From positions 1-64,000 of the forward strand of contig DATDOE010000093.1 in assembly GCA_035293405.1 (NCBI GenBank): a stretch of 64,000 bases of DNA, written 5' to 3'. The DNA comes from Gp6-AA40 sp035293405. Its GTDB lineage: Bacteria; Acidobacteriota; Vicinamibacteria; Vicinamibacterales; UBA2999. The notes under the pieces were generated by a model. It made no database searches. It saw only the letters and a program-made list of their open reading frames with translations, and was not told where the DNA came from. Within the stretch, counting starts at the first letter, position 1, and each line of letters starts with the position of its first letter. Both the position numbers and the translations under genes were made by a program. Below, one piece after another: positions 17,673-26,485 of the stretch.

Positions 17673-18425
17673 ATGCCACCGTCCTTTCGCGCACGGCTTC
17701 GCTCGGGCGAACTTCTCTTCGCGCCCCTCATGACGTTGAGCTCGCCGGCGGTTGCCGAGCTGATGGCGGAGACCGGCTTCGATTGGCTCTTCATCGACGC
17801 CGAGCACTCCACGCTGGACACCTCTCAGATGCAGTTGCTGCTCCAGGCCGCGGGCGCGACCCCGTGCGTCATTCGACTCGTGTCTGGCGACGAGGAGCCG
17901 ATCAAGAAGGCGCTCGACATCGGCGCCGCCGGGATCATCGTGCCGCAGGTCAACTCGGCCGAGCAGGCCAGGCGCATCGTCCAGGCGGCGAAGTACGCGC
18001 CGGTCGGTCAGCGAGGTCTCGGCATCGCGCGTGCCCACCGCTATGGCCTCAAGGTGCGCGAGTACATGCAGAGCGCGAACGACGACACCGCCGTCATCGT
18101 TCAGGCCGAGCATCGGGACGCCGTCGCCAACATTCAATCGATCGTCAGAGTGGAGGGCGTGGACGGCGTACTGATCGGCCCGTACGATTTGTCGGCCAGC
18201 TTTGGCCGGCCCGGCGCGGTCGATCATCCCGAGGTGCGCGAAGCCATCGCGCGCGTGAGAGCGGCCTGCCTCGAGGCGCAGATTCCTATCGGCATCTTTG
18301 GCCTGACCGCCGACGCCGTAAAGCCGTACATGGCTCAGGGATTCACGATGATCGTCGCAGGAGTCGACACGGTACTGCTCGCGAACGCGGCGACGACGCT
18401 CGTTGCGGCACTCCGCGGGACGTAG
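17673..18425 (+). CDS. HpcH/HpaI-type aldolase
   Basis: 250 residues, class II metal-dependent aldolase of the HpcH/HpaI/GarL family, which cleaves 2-keto-3-deoxy acids to pyruvate or tartronate semialdehyde plus an aldehyde. Visible motifs are FDWLFIDAEHS, PCVIRLVSGDEEPIKKALD, GAAGIIVPQVNSAEQA, the AKYAPVGQRGLGIARAHRYG stretch, VIVQAEH with the metal Glu, and DGVLIGPYDLSASFG with the metal Asp. Length matches the family. Its neighbour is an APC transporter, but no pathway can be deduced. Confidence 0.9.
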   Translation: MPPSFRARLRSGELLFAPLMTLSSPAVAELMAETGFDWLFIDAEHSTLDTSQMQLLLQAAGATPCVIRLVSGDEEPIKKALDIGAAGIIVPQVNSAEQARRIVQAAKYAPVGQRGLGIARAHRYGLKVREYMQSANDDTAVIVQAEHRDAVANIQSIVRVEGVDGVLIGPYDLSASFGRPGAVDHPEVREAIARVRAACLEAQIPIGIFGLTADAVKPYMAQGFTMIVAGVDTVLLANAATTLVAALRGT

Positions 18426-18864
18426 GGCCTGGTGGGTCAGTTTGAATCGGTCGAGATGATCGGACCGTCGATTGACACGCGTGTGTGAAGCGCGCAGAGG
18501 CAGCCGAGGTCGCCGAGACAAGATCACCGCGGAGATCGCAAAGGAGCACAGAGATACGCGGAGGGAATCACGGGTGACCCGCGCCACGCGCGGCATGGAT
18601 CGAGGAGAGACCGCGATCGCAAGCGCGATGAGAGAGGCCTGACGCGTTTGCGACCGCGGTCTCTCCTCGATCCATGAGCCGGCCATCAGGCAGGCATAGG
18701 CCGGCGTCACCCGTGGCAGTCTACGGCGGTCTTCTGATGAGCATGCAGTTCTCTGCGTGACTCTGCCCCTTTGCGCTCTCCGCGTTTGGCTTCGCTCCGC
18801 GGGCCCCGCTTCCCCTGCGCCCACCCAACATGACCCATTGCCACGTAGGGCGGGAAGAATCGTC
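18426..18864. other. Gene-free spacer with nested inverted repeats
   Basis: 439 bases without a convincing gene. The core is the hairpin at 18569-18715. Outside it, 18485-18565 (gcgcagagg, cgcggaga, cacagagatacgcggag) faces 18748-18790 (ctctgcgtgactctgcccctttgcgctctccgcg), its loose complement. No promoter or RNA gene is recognised. Confidence 0.6.
18569..18715. repeat. Large nested hairpin
   Basis: The inner arms are 28 bases each (18595-18622 and 18648-18675) with a single mismatch and a 25-base loop. The outer arms CACGGGTGAC (18569-18578) and GTCACCCGTG (18706-18715) pair exactly. It could be a non-autonomous element or a structured transcript; no transposase is nearby. Confidence 0.8.
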
Positions 18865-19587
18865 CTACCCGAGAAGCGTCCTGGCAAACGCGTGCCAGGC
18901 TTCCGTCTGGCCCACCACATCGCGCAGCCATTGCCCGGCGACGATCAGCAACCCGCCCCAGAGATACGCAGGCGCGACTCTCCGCCTCGACACGAGGTCG
19001 TAGAGGATGCCGGCGACGATGAAGAGATCCACCAGGATGTAGATCTGGAACAGGGACGAGGGCGCACCGGGCCACCGGGCAAGAGGCGCGTCCAGGAGGC
19101 TGATCGTGGCGAGGAGCATCAGCCGCTTGTGCGTTTCAGACTGCCGCCGGAAGGACACCGCAGCCGCCACCAGCGCCGCGAACACTGCCATCGAGAACAA
19201 CGGGACCGTCAGAAAGGTGCGAGCGGCATCCTCCTGCCCAGCGGCGACGTCACGCTGACCGGACAGAATGCCCGCCGTGGTGCCGGCGAGCACCATCAGC
19301 GCAGCCAGTCCCGCCCCGATCCACCCAAGTGTGCGATGCACATCGGTGCGCCGAACCGCAACCAGTGTCGCCTGCGCGATAAAGAACGCGATCCACGCGC
19401 TGAAGACGAGCCCATGCACGTGGAGGTAGTATGGCAGCGCGTCCGGGACGAATCGGGGCCGCAGATAGTAGGTGGGCGCGAAGCCGACCACAACCGCAAC
19501 TGCCACCACGATCGCCATGCCCGTATAGAACTGTCGATCGTACTTGCGGGAGAACCGAGGGGATATTGACGAGGCCTCGATGGTCAT
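18865..19587 (-). CDS. Hypothetical multi-pass membrane protein
   Basis: 240 residues with about six to seven hydrophobic helices (for example FYTGMAIVVAVAVVVGFAPT, GLVFSAWIAFFIAQATLVAV, GWIGAGLAALMVLAGTTAG). Histidines lie near membrane ends (YYLHVHG, DVHRTLGW, ETHKRL), a pattern seen in DUF2306-like or heme-binding families, but I do not recognise it with certainty. The frame is open upstream to 19716, but that part overlaps the divergent aminotransferase, so ATG 19587 (MTIEASSIS) is chosen. It is divergent from that gene with a 39-base spacer. Confidence 0.65.
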   Translation of the reverse strand: MTIEASSISPRFSRKYDRQFYTGMAIVVAVAVVVGFAPTYYLRPRFVPDALPYYLHVHGLVFSAWIAFFIAQATLVAVRRTDVHRTLGWIGAGLAALMVLAGTTAGILSGQRDVAAGQEDAARTFLTVPLFSMAVFAALVAAAVSFRRQSETHKRLMLLATISLLDAPLARWPGAPSSLFQIYILVDLFIVAGILYDLVSRRRVAPAYLWGGLLIVAGQWLRDVVGQTEAWHAFARTLLG

Positions 19588-19626
19588 CGATGCGCGATTA
19601 TCCCACCGTCGGTATATCTTCGAGGC

Positions 19627-20799
19627 GTGCGAATTCCCGCGCGCGTCCTCGCCATCGAGCTGCCGCCATTCGACCCGCTCAACCTCCGGGCGGCGGAGCT
19701 GCGCGCCGCTGGCCATCGCGTCATCTCACTGGGACAGGCGCTGCCCTTCTTTCCGCCGCCGCCCTCTGCCCTGCGCGCCGCCGAGGCCGCCCTGACCAAG
19801 CCGGACGTCCACTTGTACTCGACCGATCCCGGCCGTCCCTCACTGCGACGCATCCTCGCGGAGCGTCTCGGACAGCACGCCGGCATCGCCTGCGGCGCCG
19901 ATGACGTGATCATCACTGCCGGAGCGAACCACGCCTTCGCCACGGCGCTCACCACGCTCGTCAGCGCTGGCGATGAAGTCATCCTGCCGGCTCCGTACTT
20001 CACGAATCACCAGATGACCGTGCAGGCCGCAGGCGCCATCGCCGTCGATGCCCCGCTCGCCGATCAGCAGTCCTACTCGCTCACCTGGACCGACATCGAG
20101 CCACGACTGACTGCGCGCACGCGAGCCGTGGTTCTCTGCAACCCGAGCAACCCGACTGGCGCGCCGATCGACGCCTCTCACGGCGCACGCATCGTCGCCG
20201 AGCTCGCCGACCGCGACATCGTCGTCATCAGCGACGAGACCTACATGCAGTTCGTGTACGGCGCTGCTCACTGGAGCGCGGCGTCAGTCGCCGGCTGGCG
20301 TCAGAACGTCGTCGTGATCGGGACGTTTTCGAAGTCGTTTGGCATGATGGGGTGGCGCGTGGGCTTTCTCCTGGCTGACGCGGCGACCTGCGAGCAGGCC
20401 ACGAAGGTCCAGGATGCGATGATCATCTGCGCGCCGGTCATTTCGCAGATGGCGGTCGAAGGCGCGATCCGAGAGGACTGGGACTATCCCACGCGGTTTC
20501 ACGCGGAGCTCATCCGGCGCCGGCAGCTGCTCGCCGATCGGCTGGCACGCATCCACAGCGTCGAGTGGACGCCGGCGTGCGGCGGATTCTTCGCCTTCGC
20601 ACGCATCGTCGGTTGTGCGGATTCGCATGCGCTCGCGATCCGTCTTCTCGAAGAGGCACACGTCGTGACCATTCCTGGCTCGGCATTCGGGAGTAGCGGC
20701 GAAGGCTGCCTGCGTCTCTCGTTCGGCTCGGTGGATGCGGACTCGCTCGGCGAGGCCCTGGAACGACTCGAGACGTTCTTCGGGAGGCGCGACTCATGA
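19627..20799 (+). CDS. PLP-dependent class I/II aminotransferase
   Basis: 390 residues, fold-type I aminotransferase. It shows YSTDPGRPSLRRILAERL near the N-terminus, ITAGANHAFATAL, LCNPSNPTGAP, ISDETYMQFVYG (PLP-contact Asp and Tyr) and the Schiff-base lysine in TFSKSFGMMGWRVGF. The late arginine that binds the substrate carboxylate is in GCLRLSFG. It starts at GTG. AspB/AlaT-like enzymes have this layout; the amino donor and acceptor cannot be assigned. A methyltransferase gene follows 45 bases later. Confidence 0.9.
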   Translation: MRIPARVLAIELPPFDPLNLRAAELRAAGHRVISLGQALPFFPPPPSALRAAEAALTKPDVHLYSTDPGRPSLRRILAERLGQHAGIACGADDVIITAGANHAFATALTTLVSAGDEVILPAPYFTNHQMTVQAAGAIAVDAPLADQQSYSLTWTDIEPRLTARTRAVVLCNPSNPTGAPIDASHGARIVAELADRDIVVISDETYMQFVYGAAHWSAASVAGWRQNVVVIGTFSKSFGMMGWRVGFLLADAATCEQATKVQDAMIICAPVISQMAVEGAIREDWDYPTRFHAELIRRRQLLADRLARIHSVEWTPACGGFFAFARIVGCADSHALAIRLLEEAHVVTIPGSAFGSSGEGCLRLSFGSVDADSLGEALERLETFFGRRDS

Positions 20800-20844
20800 T
20801 TCCGCTTCGTGTGCCCTGACACCCCACAGCGATCGCGAGACATC

Positions 20845-21501
20845 ATGGACCGAGTACTCGAAGCGGAGCTCATGGACGATGAGCAGCAGACAATCGCGTA
20901 TGCGCGAGCGGACTTCAGCACATCGAATCAGTTCTTCGTGGACGGCCTGATTCGAGACTTCCCACATCATTTGGGCGCGGTCGTGGACATCGGTTGCGGT
21001 CCAGGGACTGTCGTGATCACCTTGGCCCGCGCCGCGCCGGGAGTCAGCCTCACGGCCATCGACGGATCCGCGCCGATGATCGCGTTGGCTCGCCAGGCTG
21101 TTCAGGACGCGAGGCTCGATCGCCGAATCACGGTGACGCAGGGCTTCGTGCCGGGCCTTGCGCTCGATGCGCACAGCTTTGATGCCGTGGTCTCCAAGGA
21201 CCTGCTCCACCATCTCCCGGATCCAACAGTGTTCTGGAGCGAGGTCGCGCGGCTGGGGAGATCGGGCGCGGCGGTCTATGTGATGGACCTCGTCCGTCCA
21301 TCGACACCAGCCGCGGCGCAGCAGATCGTGGACGCCGTGGCCGCCGGCGAAAGCCCGATCCTCCGCCAGGATTTCTACAATTCGCTCTGTGCGGCGTTCA
21401 GCGTCGACGAGGTCCGCGCGCAACTGGCCGCCGCGAATCTGGACCTGCGTGTGGCGATGGTGAGCGACCGGCACATGCTGATCAAAGGCCTGCTGCCCTA
21501 G
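20845..21501 (+). CDS. Class I SAM-dependent methyltransferase
   Basis: 218 residues from ATG 20845 (MDRVLEAELMDD). An in-frame GTG at 20809 would add 12 residues of no recognisable character. Motif I is VVDIGCGPGTVVITLA, the acidic beta-2 end is TAIDGSAPMI, and FDAVVSKDLLHHLPDP is motif II. The HHLPDP form suggests a small-molecule or natural-product type methyltransferase. The substrate is unknown. Proximity to the aminotransferase hints at linked metabolism but is not proof. Confidence 0.85.
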   Translation: MDRVLEAELMDDEQQTIAYARADFSTSNQFFVDGLIRDFPHHLGAVVDIGCGPGTVVITLARAAPGVSLTAIDGSAPMIALARQAVQDARLDRRITVTQGFVPGLALDAHSFDAVVSKDLLHHLPDPTVFWSEVARLGRSGAAVYVMDLVRPSTPAAAQQIVDAVAAGESPILRQDFYNSLCAAFSVDEVRAQLAAANLDLRVAMVSDRHMLIKGLLP

Positions 21502-21521
21502 ACGAATTGACAGCTGCGGGC

Positions 21522-21566
21522 AACGATTCGAACGATTCGAACGATCCGAACGATCCGAACGATCCG
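21522..21566. repeat. Five 9-nt tandem repeats upstream of ADOP permease
   Basis: The units are AACGATTCG x2 then AACGATCCG x3, with a partial sixth. They lie just before the ATG at 21600 in an open frame that would read NDSNDSNDPNDPNDP. Confidence 0.9.
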
Positions 21567-21599
21567 AACGTCTTAGATGGCGTCTCCAGCGAGGAATCC

Positions 21600-24017
21600 A
21601 TGAACCGTTTCGCGTCCGACGTCCGCCAGGCGCTCCGCTCCCTCCGCGCCAGCCCGGGGCTGGTGGCGACCAGCGTGCTCTCGCTGGGACTCGGCCTCGG
21701 CGTCAACCTCACCCTGTTCGCGGCCATCGGGGCAGTCTTCTTCTACGAGCCCACCGTCGCCGATCGAGACCGCGTGGTCGCCGTGCAACCCGGCAACAGC
21801 AACCAGTTCTCATACCTGAACTACCGCGACCTGCGCGAGAGCGCGGTCTTCGAATCTGTCGCCGGGTATCGCCGCGTGCGGTTGACGCTGCGCACCGCTG
21901 CCGCGCCCGAAGGCATCGATGGCATCGCGGTCACGCCAGACTTCTTCGAGTTCCTCGGGATTCCGCCGGCACTCGGCCGGCACTTCACCGCGGCGGAGGC
22001 CGCCCCGGAGCGGCAGCCGCGCGTCGCCGTTCTCAGCCACCCGTTCTGGCAGCGGCGATTCGGAGGAGATCCGGAGCTCATCGGACGAGAGCTGACGATC
22101 AACGGGGAGCCCTTTGCGGTGATCGGTGTGCTCCCGGAGATTCGCCCCGTCACGATGCTCCAGGATCCTGATGTCTACGTCCCGATCAGCCGCCTGGTCC
22201 TTCCAACCATCAACGATCGAAATAACGGAAACGCACTCGCCGTACTCGGACGCCTTCGGCCCGGCATGACCTCCGCCCAGGCGCTTGCCGCGGTCACCGC
22301 GCTTGACCGCCGGCTCGAGCAGGCCCACCCCGCCGACAACGCCGACATGGGCCGGCCCGGAAAGATCCTGCCCGTGCGCGGCGGCGACATGGCGGGATCG
22401 TCCGAGCAATTGATCGTGCCCTCGGTCCTGATTGCGCTGTTTGGCCTGGTCCTCTTGAGCGCCTGTGCCAACGTGGCCGGCCTGCTCCTCGCCAAGGCAG
22501 CCGGTCGTGAGCGAGAGATCGCGCTTCGCGTTGCGCTCGGCGCCAGCCGAGCGCAGATCGTGCGGCTGCTCCTGACGGAGAGCTTTACGCTCGCGGCCCT
22601 CGGCACTCTGGCGGGAGCGCTCCTGTCCGCGTGGCTGACGCGCACGCTGAACGTCACAGCGCTGCCGGGCGCCGGGCCTCTCAACCTGGCACTCGAGCCG
22701 TCCGCATCGTTGGCCGTCTACGCAGTGGCTCTCCTCACGTTGACTGGCCTGCTGTGCGGAATCGCCCCGGCATTGCGCCCGACGAAACGCAACATCACCG
22801 CGGTGATGCAGAGTGGCGAAAGCCACGGTGTGACCGGGCGTCTCCGGCTGCGACACGCGTTCGTGGTCGGCCAGGTCGCGGTGTGTCTCATTCTCCTCGT
22901 CCTGTCATCACTGCTGCTCAGAAGCCTGACAAGAATTTCAGAGATGGACCCGGGGTTCGACATCGAGCGCGGCCTTGTGGCGACGGTGCACGTCGACGCC
23001 GAACGGTATGCCGTTGACGGTGGCCTGCCGCTCGGCGAGCGTCTCGCGGAGCGGCTGCAACAGCTCTCCGGTGTCGAGTCGGTGAGCTTTGCCAACATCC
23101 TCGCGCTTGGGACCGATCGCAGCGGAACGCGCCTGCGCGTCGAGGGCGGGGCCAGCAATGCCGCCGGACCCAGAACCTACGTCAACAGCGTCTCGCCTCG
23201 CTACTTCGCGACGCTCGGCATCCCGCTCGTGCGCGGGCGCGACTTCAACGCCAGCGATCGAAAGGGCGGCGCCCCGGTTGCGATCGTCACCGAGTCATTC
23301 GAGCGCGCGTATTTCCCGGGGCAGAGCGCGCTCGGCAAACGCGTCCGTCGATCGAACGAGGAGCCGTACTTCGAAATCGTGGGCCTCGTCGGCGACCACA
23401 TGTACGGATCGTACGGTGACTCGGTCACGCCGATCTTCTACTCGTCGTACCTGCAGCAACCGCGAGTCTCCACGCAGGTGCGCCCGGTGGTGCTCCACAT
23501 CCGAACCAGTGGACCGCCATCGGCCCTCGTGCGCGAGGTGAGGAATGTGATTGCGGCCGTCGACTCGACCATGCTCGCGGAAGTACAAACGCTTCGCGAA
23601 GCCACGGGGTCCGAGGCGGCCATGAGACGTTACGGTACGCAGCTTCTGGCTTCGGCGGGCGGACTGGGACTGTTGCTCGCGACGACCGGACTTTACGGAA
23701 TGATGGCCTTCGTTGTCGCCACGCGGACGTCGGAGATTGGCGTACGTATGGCGCTCGGCGCAACGGCGGCGCAGATTCTTGGCAGCGTGCTCACGCAGGG
23801 GATGAAGCTGGTTGGGACGGGACTTGCTATTGGTACTGTCGTCTCACTGCTGCTCGCGCAAGCCGCGGTGGGGTTGCTGGCCGGCTTGAGCCCCGCCGAC
23901 CCTGTCGCCTTCGGCGGGACCGTCGCGGTGCTGATGTTCGTCGGCCTCGCAGCCTGTCTCTCGCCAGCCCGCCGGGCGTCACGGGTCGATCCCCTGGTCG
24001 CCCTGCGCCGACTCTAG
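21600..24017 (+). CDS. ADOP-type ABC transporter permease (FtsX/MacB fold)
   Basis: 805 residues in two halves, each with a MacB periplasmic core-type domain and FtsX-type membrane helices. This is the duplicated permease layout of acidobacterial orphan permeases. Marks are SVLSLGLGLGVNLTLFAAIG (TM1), ACANVAGLLLAKAAGREREI, ALRVALGASRAQIVRLLLTE and the C-terminal GVRMALGATAAQILGSVLTQ. It lacks the N-terminal prefix domain present in the two homologues at 32204 and 34827. No ATPase gene is adjacent. The ORF is open from 21507, but those 31 residues are a translated tandem repeat. The stop overlaps that of the convergent dehydrogenase (shared CTAG). Confidence 0.9.
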   Translation: MNRFASDVRQALRSLRASPGLVATSVLSLGLGLGVNLTLFAAIGAVFFYEPTVADRDRVVAVQPGNSNQFSYLNYRDLRESAVFESVAGYRRVRLTLRTAAAPEGIDGIAVTPDFFEFLGIPPALGRHFTAAEAAPERQPRVAVLSHPFWQRRFGGDPELIGRELTINGEPFAVIGVLPEIRPVTMLQDPDVYVPISRLVLPTINDRNNGNALAVLGRLRPGMTSAQALAAVTALDRRLEQAHPADNADMGRPGKILPVRGGDMAGSSEQLIVPSVLIALFGLVLLSACANVAGLLLAKAAGREREIALRVALGASRAQIVRLLLTESFTLAALGTLAGALLSAWLTRTLNVTALPGAGPLNLALEPSASLAVYAVALLTLTGLLCGIAPALRPTKRNITAVMQSGESHGVTGRLRLRHAFVVGQVAVCLILLVLSSLLLRSLTRISEMDPGFDIERGLVATVHVDAERYAVDGGLPLGERLAERLQQLSGVESVSFANILALGTDRSGTRLRVEGGASNAAGPRTYVNSVSPRYFATLGIPLVRGRDFNASDRKGGAPVAIVTESFERAYFPGQSALGKRVRRSNEEPYFEIVGLVGDHMYGSYGDSVTPIFYSSYLQQPRVSTQVRPVVLHIRTSGPPSALVREVRNVIAAVDSTMLAEVQTLREATGSEAAMRRYGTQLLASAGGLGLLLATTGLYGMMAFVVATRTSEIGVRMALGATAAQILGSVLTQGMKLVGTGLAIGTVVSLLLAQAAVGLLAGLSPADPVAFGGTVAVLMFVGLAACLSPARRASRVDPLVALRRL

Positions 24018-24802
24018 AACGCGCGACTCTGACAGCCGTCAACGACGACCGACGTACCGCTGATCCAGCTGGCTCGGGACGAGGCGAGGAACGCCACGAC
24101 GTCGCCGACTTCTTCAGGCTTGCCGAAACGCCCGAATGGAAGCTCGCGCCTGATGAAGTCGGCGATCGCCGCGGGACTCTCCTGCTGACGCTTCCACCAC
24201 GAGCCACCCTCGAAGAGGATCGATCCCGGTGAGACGCTGTTGACGCGGATGTTGGACGAGGCCAGCTGTTGCGCGAGCGATTTTGCCAGGCTGATCTCGG
24301 CCGCCTTGATCGCGTTGTAGGTCATGCGTCCGCCGGCTTCCCGGCCGAAGACAGAGGCAATGATGATGATCGACCCGCCTCCTCGCCGCATCATGTGGGG
24401 CACCGCGAGCCGCGATGCGCGAACCGCCGGGAGCAGCGTTTGGTCGAACGCCTCCTGCCACTCAGCGTCCGTCGTGTCCAGCAAGCCGGCGCCGCGCCCC
24501 AGCCCCACGTTATTGACGAGGACGTCGATGCCACCGAACGTCTCAACCGTTCGATGGACGAGGGCCTGAACGTCGTCGGCTCGTGTGAGGTCAGCAGTAA
24601 CCGTCAGCACGCGGTCGCGGCCGCCCGCCATGGCCGCCACTTCAGCTGCCGCTTGCTGGAGAGGTGCGTCGGTGCGCGCGCAAATCGCCACTCGACATCC
24701 CTCGGCTGCAAGAGCTTTGGCGCTTGCCAGCCCGAGGCCGCGGCTCGAGCCAGTCACAATCGCCACCTTGTCGAAGAGTCCCAGGTCCATCTCTTGCATC
24801 AT
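24014..24802 (-). CDS. Short-chain dehydrogenase/reductase
   Basis: 262 residues, NAD(P)-dependent oxidoreductase of the classical SDR family. It shows the cofactor motif TGSSRGLG (17-24), LVNNVGLG, catalytic Ser150 in IIIIASVFG, Tyr162 and Lys166 in YNAIK, and the SPGSI motif after beta-6. Its ends fit 3-oxoacyl-ACP reductase-like enzymes, but the substrate is open. It starts at ATG ATG (24802 or 24799). It is convergent with the ADOP permease, sharing the four bases CTAG. Confidence 0.92.
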   Translation of the reverse strand: MMQEMDLGLFDKVAIVTGSSRGLGLASAKALAAEGCRVAICARTDAPLQQAAAEVAAMAGGRDRVLTVTADLTRADDVQALVHRTVETFGGIDVLVNNVGLGRGAGLLDTTDAEWQEAFDQTLLPAVRASRLAVPHMMRRGGGSIIIIASVFGREAGGRMTYNAIKAAEISLAKSLAQQLASSNIRVNSVSPGSILFEGGSWWKRQQESPAAIADFIRRELPFGRFGKPEEVGDVVAFLASSRASWISGTSVVVDGCQSRAF

Positions 24803-24811
24803 AGCCGGGGT

Positions 24812-24837
24812 GGGGTGAGGTCAGAGTGGGGTCAGAC
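24812..24837. repeat. Short GGGGTCAGAG-type repeat
   Basis: ggggtgaggtcagagtggggtcagac, two units of the same word that forms a six-unit array at 44032. It lies just upstream of the dehydrogenase start and before the pnt operon. The remainder of the spacer to 24978 shows no clear promoter; TATAGAAT at about 24859 is a possible -10. Confidence 0.7.
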
Positions 24838-24978
24838 GACCGACAACGGGTGATGCGTATAGAATGACCGGGCACCGGCAACAGAGCGCGAGACACGAGC
24901 GCTCTGTGGGCCAACCAATCCCGCGCCGGTCTGAGCAGTTGAATCCAGCCGAGAGCGCGACCTGAGGGGTTCAACTCG

Positions 24979-26094
24979 ATGCGCATCGGCGTGCCTGCCG
25001 AAACCAGTCCGGGCGAGACTCGCGTCGCCGCCACACCGGAAACGGTCAAGAAGCTCATCGCCGGCGGCCGTCACACTGTCATGGTGCAGACCGGGGCCGG
25101 CGTCGCCGCCAGTATTCCCGATGCCGACTTCGCCGCCGCCGGCGCGGCGCTTGGATGCGGGGCCGATGTCTATGGTCAATCGGATATTGTTCTGAAAGTC
25201 CAGCGTCCAGAGCCCGGCGAGCTCTCCCTGCTCAAGCGCGGGAGCATTCTGATCGGGCTTCTCTCGCCGCATGAGGACGTCACCGCATTGGCCGCGACCG
25301 GTGTCACCGCGTTTGCCATGGAGCGTCTGCCGCGCATCACGCGCGCGCAGAACATGGACGTCCTTTCCTCACAGGGCAACATCGCCGGCTACAAAGCGGT
25401 GCTGGTTGCCGCCTACGAGTACGGACGCTTCATGCCGATGCTGATGACGGCGGCCGGAACCGTCAAGGCCGCTCGCGTCCTCGTCCTCGGCGCGGGCGTG
25501 GCGGGACTACAGGCGATTGCCACCGCGAAGCGCCTGGGCGCGGTGATCGAAGCCTTCGACGTGCGACCCGCCGTGAAGGAACAGGTCGAATCGCTCGGCG
25601 CGAAGTTCGTTGAGGTCGCGCTTTCGGACGAGGAGAAGAAGGCGCAGGAAACCGCCGGCGGCTACGCGCGCGAGATGAGCGACGACTACAAGCGGCGTCA
25701 GAGCGCGCTCATCGCCGAACGCGCAAAGGCCGCCGACATCATCATCACCACCGCCCTCATCCCCGGCCGGCCGGCGCCGGTGCTGCTCCCGGAAGACACC
25801 GTCAAAGGGATGAAGCCCGGCTCGGTCATCGTCGATCTGGCGGTGAGGCAAGGCGGAAACTGCCCCCTCAGCGTGAAAGACGAAGTGATCACCCGGCACG
25901 GGGTGAAGATCGCGGCCCCCTCGAACCTCCCCGCGTCGCTGGCCGCGGACGCCAGCGCCCTGTATGCGCGCAACCTTCTCACGTTCACGAACCTGCTGTT
26001 CGACCCCAAGACCGGCGCCCTGACGATGGACCGGTCGGATGAAATCATCGCCGCGACGCTCGTCTGCATCGACGGCGCAGCGGTCAGGAGCTGA
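24979..26094 (+). CDS. pntAA: NAD(P) transhydrogenase subunit alpha, part 1
   Basis: 371 residues, the soluble NAD(H)-binding dI domain of proton-translocating transhydrogenase, which couples hydride transfer from NADH to NADP+ with proton flow. It starts MRIGVPAETSPGETRVAATP. It has the alanine-dehydrogenase/PntA fold, ARVLVLGAGVAGLQAIATAKRLG as Rossmann motif, and the VRQGGNCPLS and IAAPSNLP motifs. It is the first gene of a three-gene operon. The following subunit starts two bases after this stop. The split alpha form is typical of many non-enteric bacteria. Confidence 0.96.
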   Translation: MRIGVPAETSPGETRVAATPETVKKLIAGGRHTVMVQTGAGVAASIPDADFAAAGAALGCGADVYGQSDIVLKVQRPEPGELSLLKRGSILIGLLSPHEDVTALAATGVTAFAMERLPRITRAQNMDVLSSQGNIAGYKAVLVAAYEYGRFMPMLMTAAGTVKAARVLVLGAGVAGLQAIATAKRLGAVIEAFDVRPAVKEQVESLGAKFVEVALSDEEKKAQETAGGYAREMSDDYKRRQSALIAERAKAADIIITTALIPGRPAPVLLPEDTVKGMKPGSVIVDLAVRQGGNCPLSVKDEVITRHGVKIAAPSNLPASLAADASALYARNLLTFTNLLFDPKTGALTMDRSDEIIAATLVCIDGAAVRS

Positions 26095-26095
26095 C

Positions 26096-26485
26096 GTGCA
26101 CGGAGTTGTCGTTGACCCTATCGTCACGAATCTCATGGTGTTCGTGCTGGCCATCTTCGTCGGCTATCACGTCGTCTGGCATGTGACGCCGGCGCTTCAC
26201 ACGCCGCTGATGAGCGTGACCAATGCGATCAGCTCGGTGATTGTCGTCGGCGCGATTCTCGCGGCGGGATCGGGCCCGCTCGACGCCGTGTCCATCCTCG
26301 GCGCCGTGGCAGTGGCGCTGGTGGCCATCAATACCTTCGGCGGGTTCCTCGTCACCGAACGCATGCTGGAGATGTTCAAGAAGAAAGACAACCGGCCTAA
26401 AAGCGGGCACGGCGACAACCTGACGACAGGCAGGCAAGACGACAACCTGCCGAAAGGCAGGCAAGGCGACGGAGTATCGCGGTGA
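26096..26485 (+). CDS. pntAB: NAD(P) transhydrogenase subunit alpha, part 2 (membrane)
   Basis: 129 residues from GTG 26096 (MHGVVVDPIVTNL). It supplies part of the dII proton channel, with three hydrophobic helices at about 9-26, 36-60 and 63-85 (TNAISSVIVVGAILAAG, VALVAINTFGGFLVTERML). Family members normally end soon after the MLEMFKKK motif. Here about 30 extra residues follow, encoded by two 27-base direct repeats, giving DNLTTGRQD/DNLPKGRQG. The tail is hydrophilic and cytoplasmic if present. The stop overlaps the GTG of pntB by four bases (GTGA). Confidence 0.92.
   Translation: MHGVVVDPIVTNLMVFVLAIFVGYHVVWHVTPALHTPLMSVTNAISSVIVVGAILAAGSGPLDAVSILGAVAVALVAINTFGGFLVTERMLEMFKKKDNRPKSGHGDNLTTGRQDDNLPKGRQGDGVSR
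26414..26467. repeat. Two 27-nt direct repeats at the 3' end of pntAB
   Basis: Units at 26414-26440 and 26441-26467 differ at only a few positions. The second contains the palindrome CCTGCCGAAAGGCAGG. The period is a multiple of three, so it encodes a 9-residue repeat without disturbing the frame. Confidence 0.9.
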
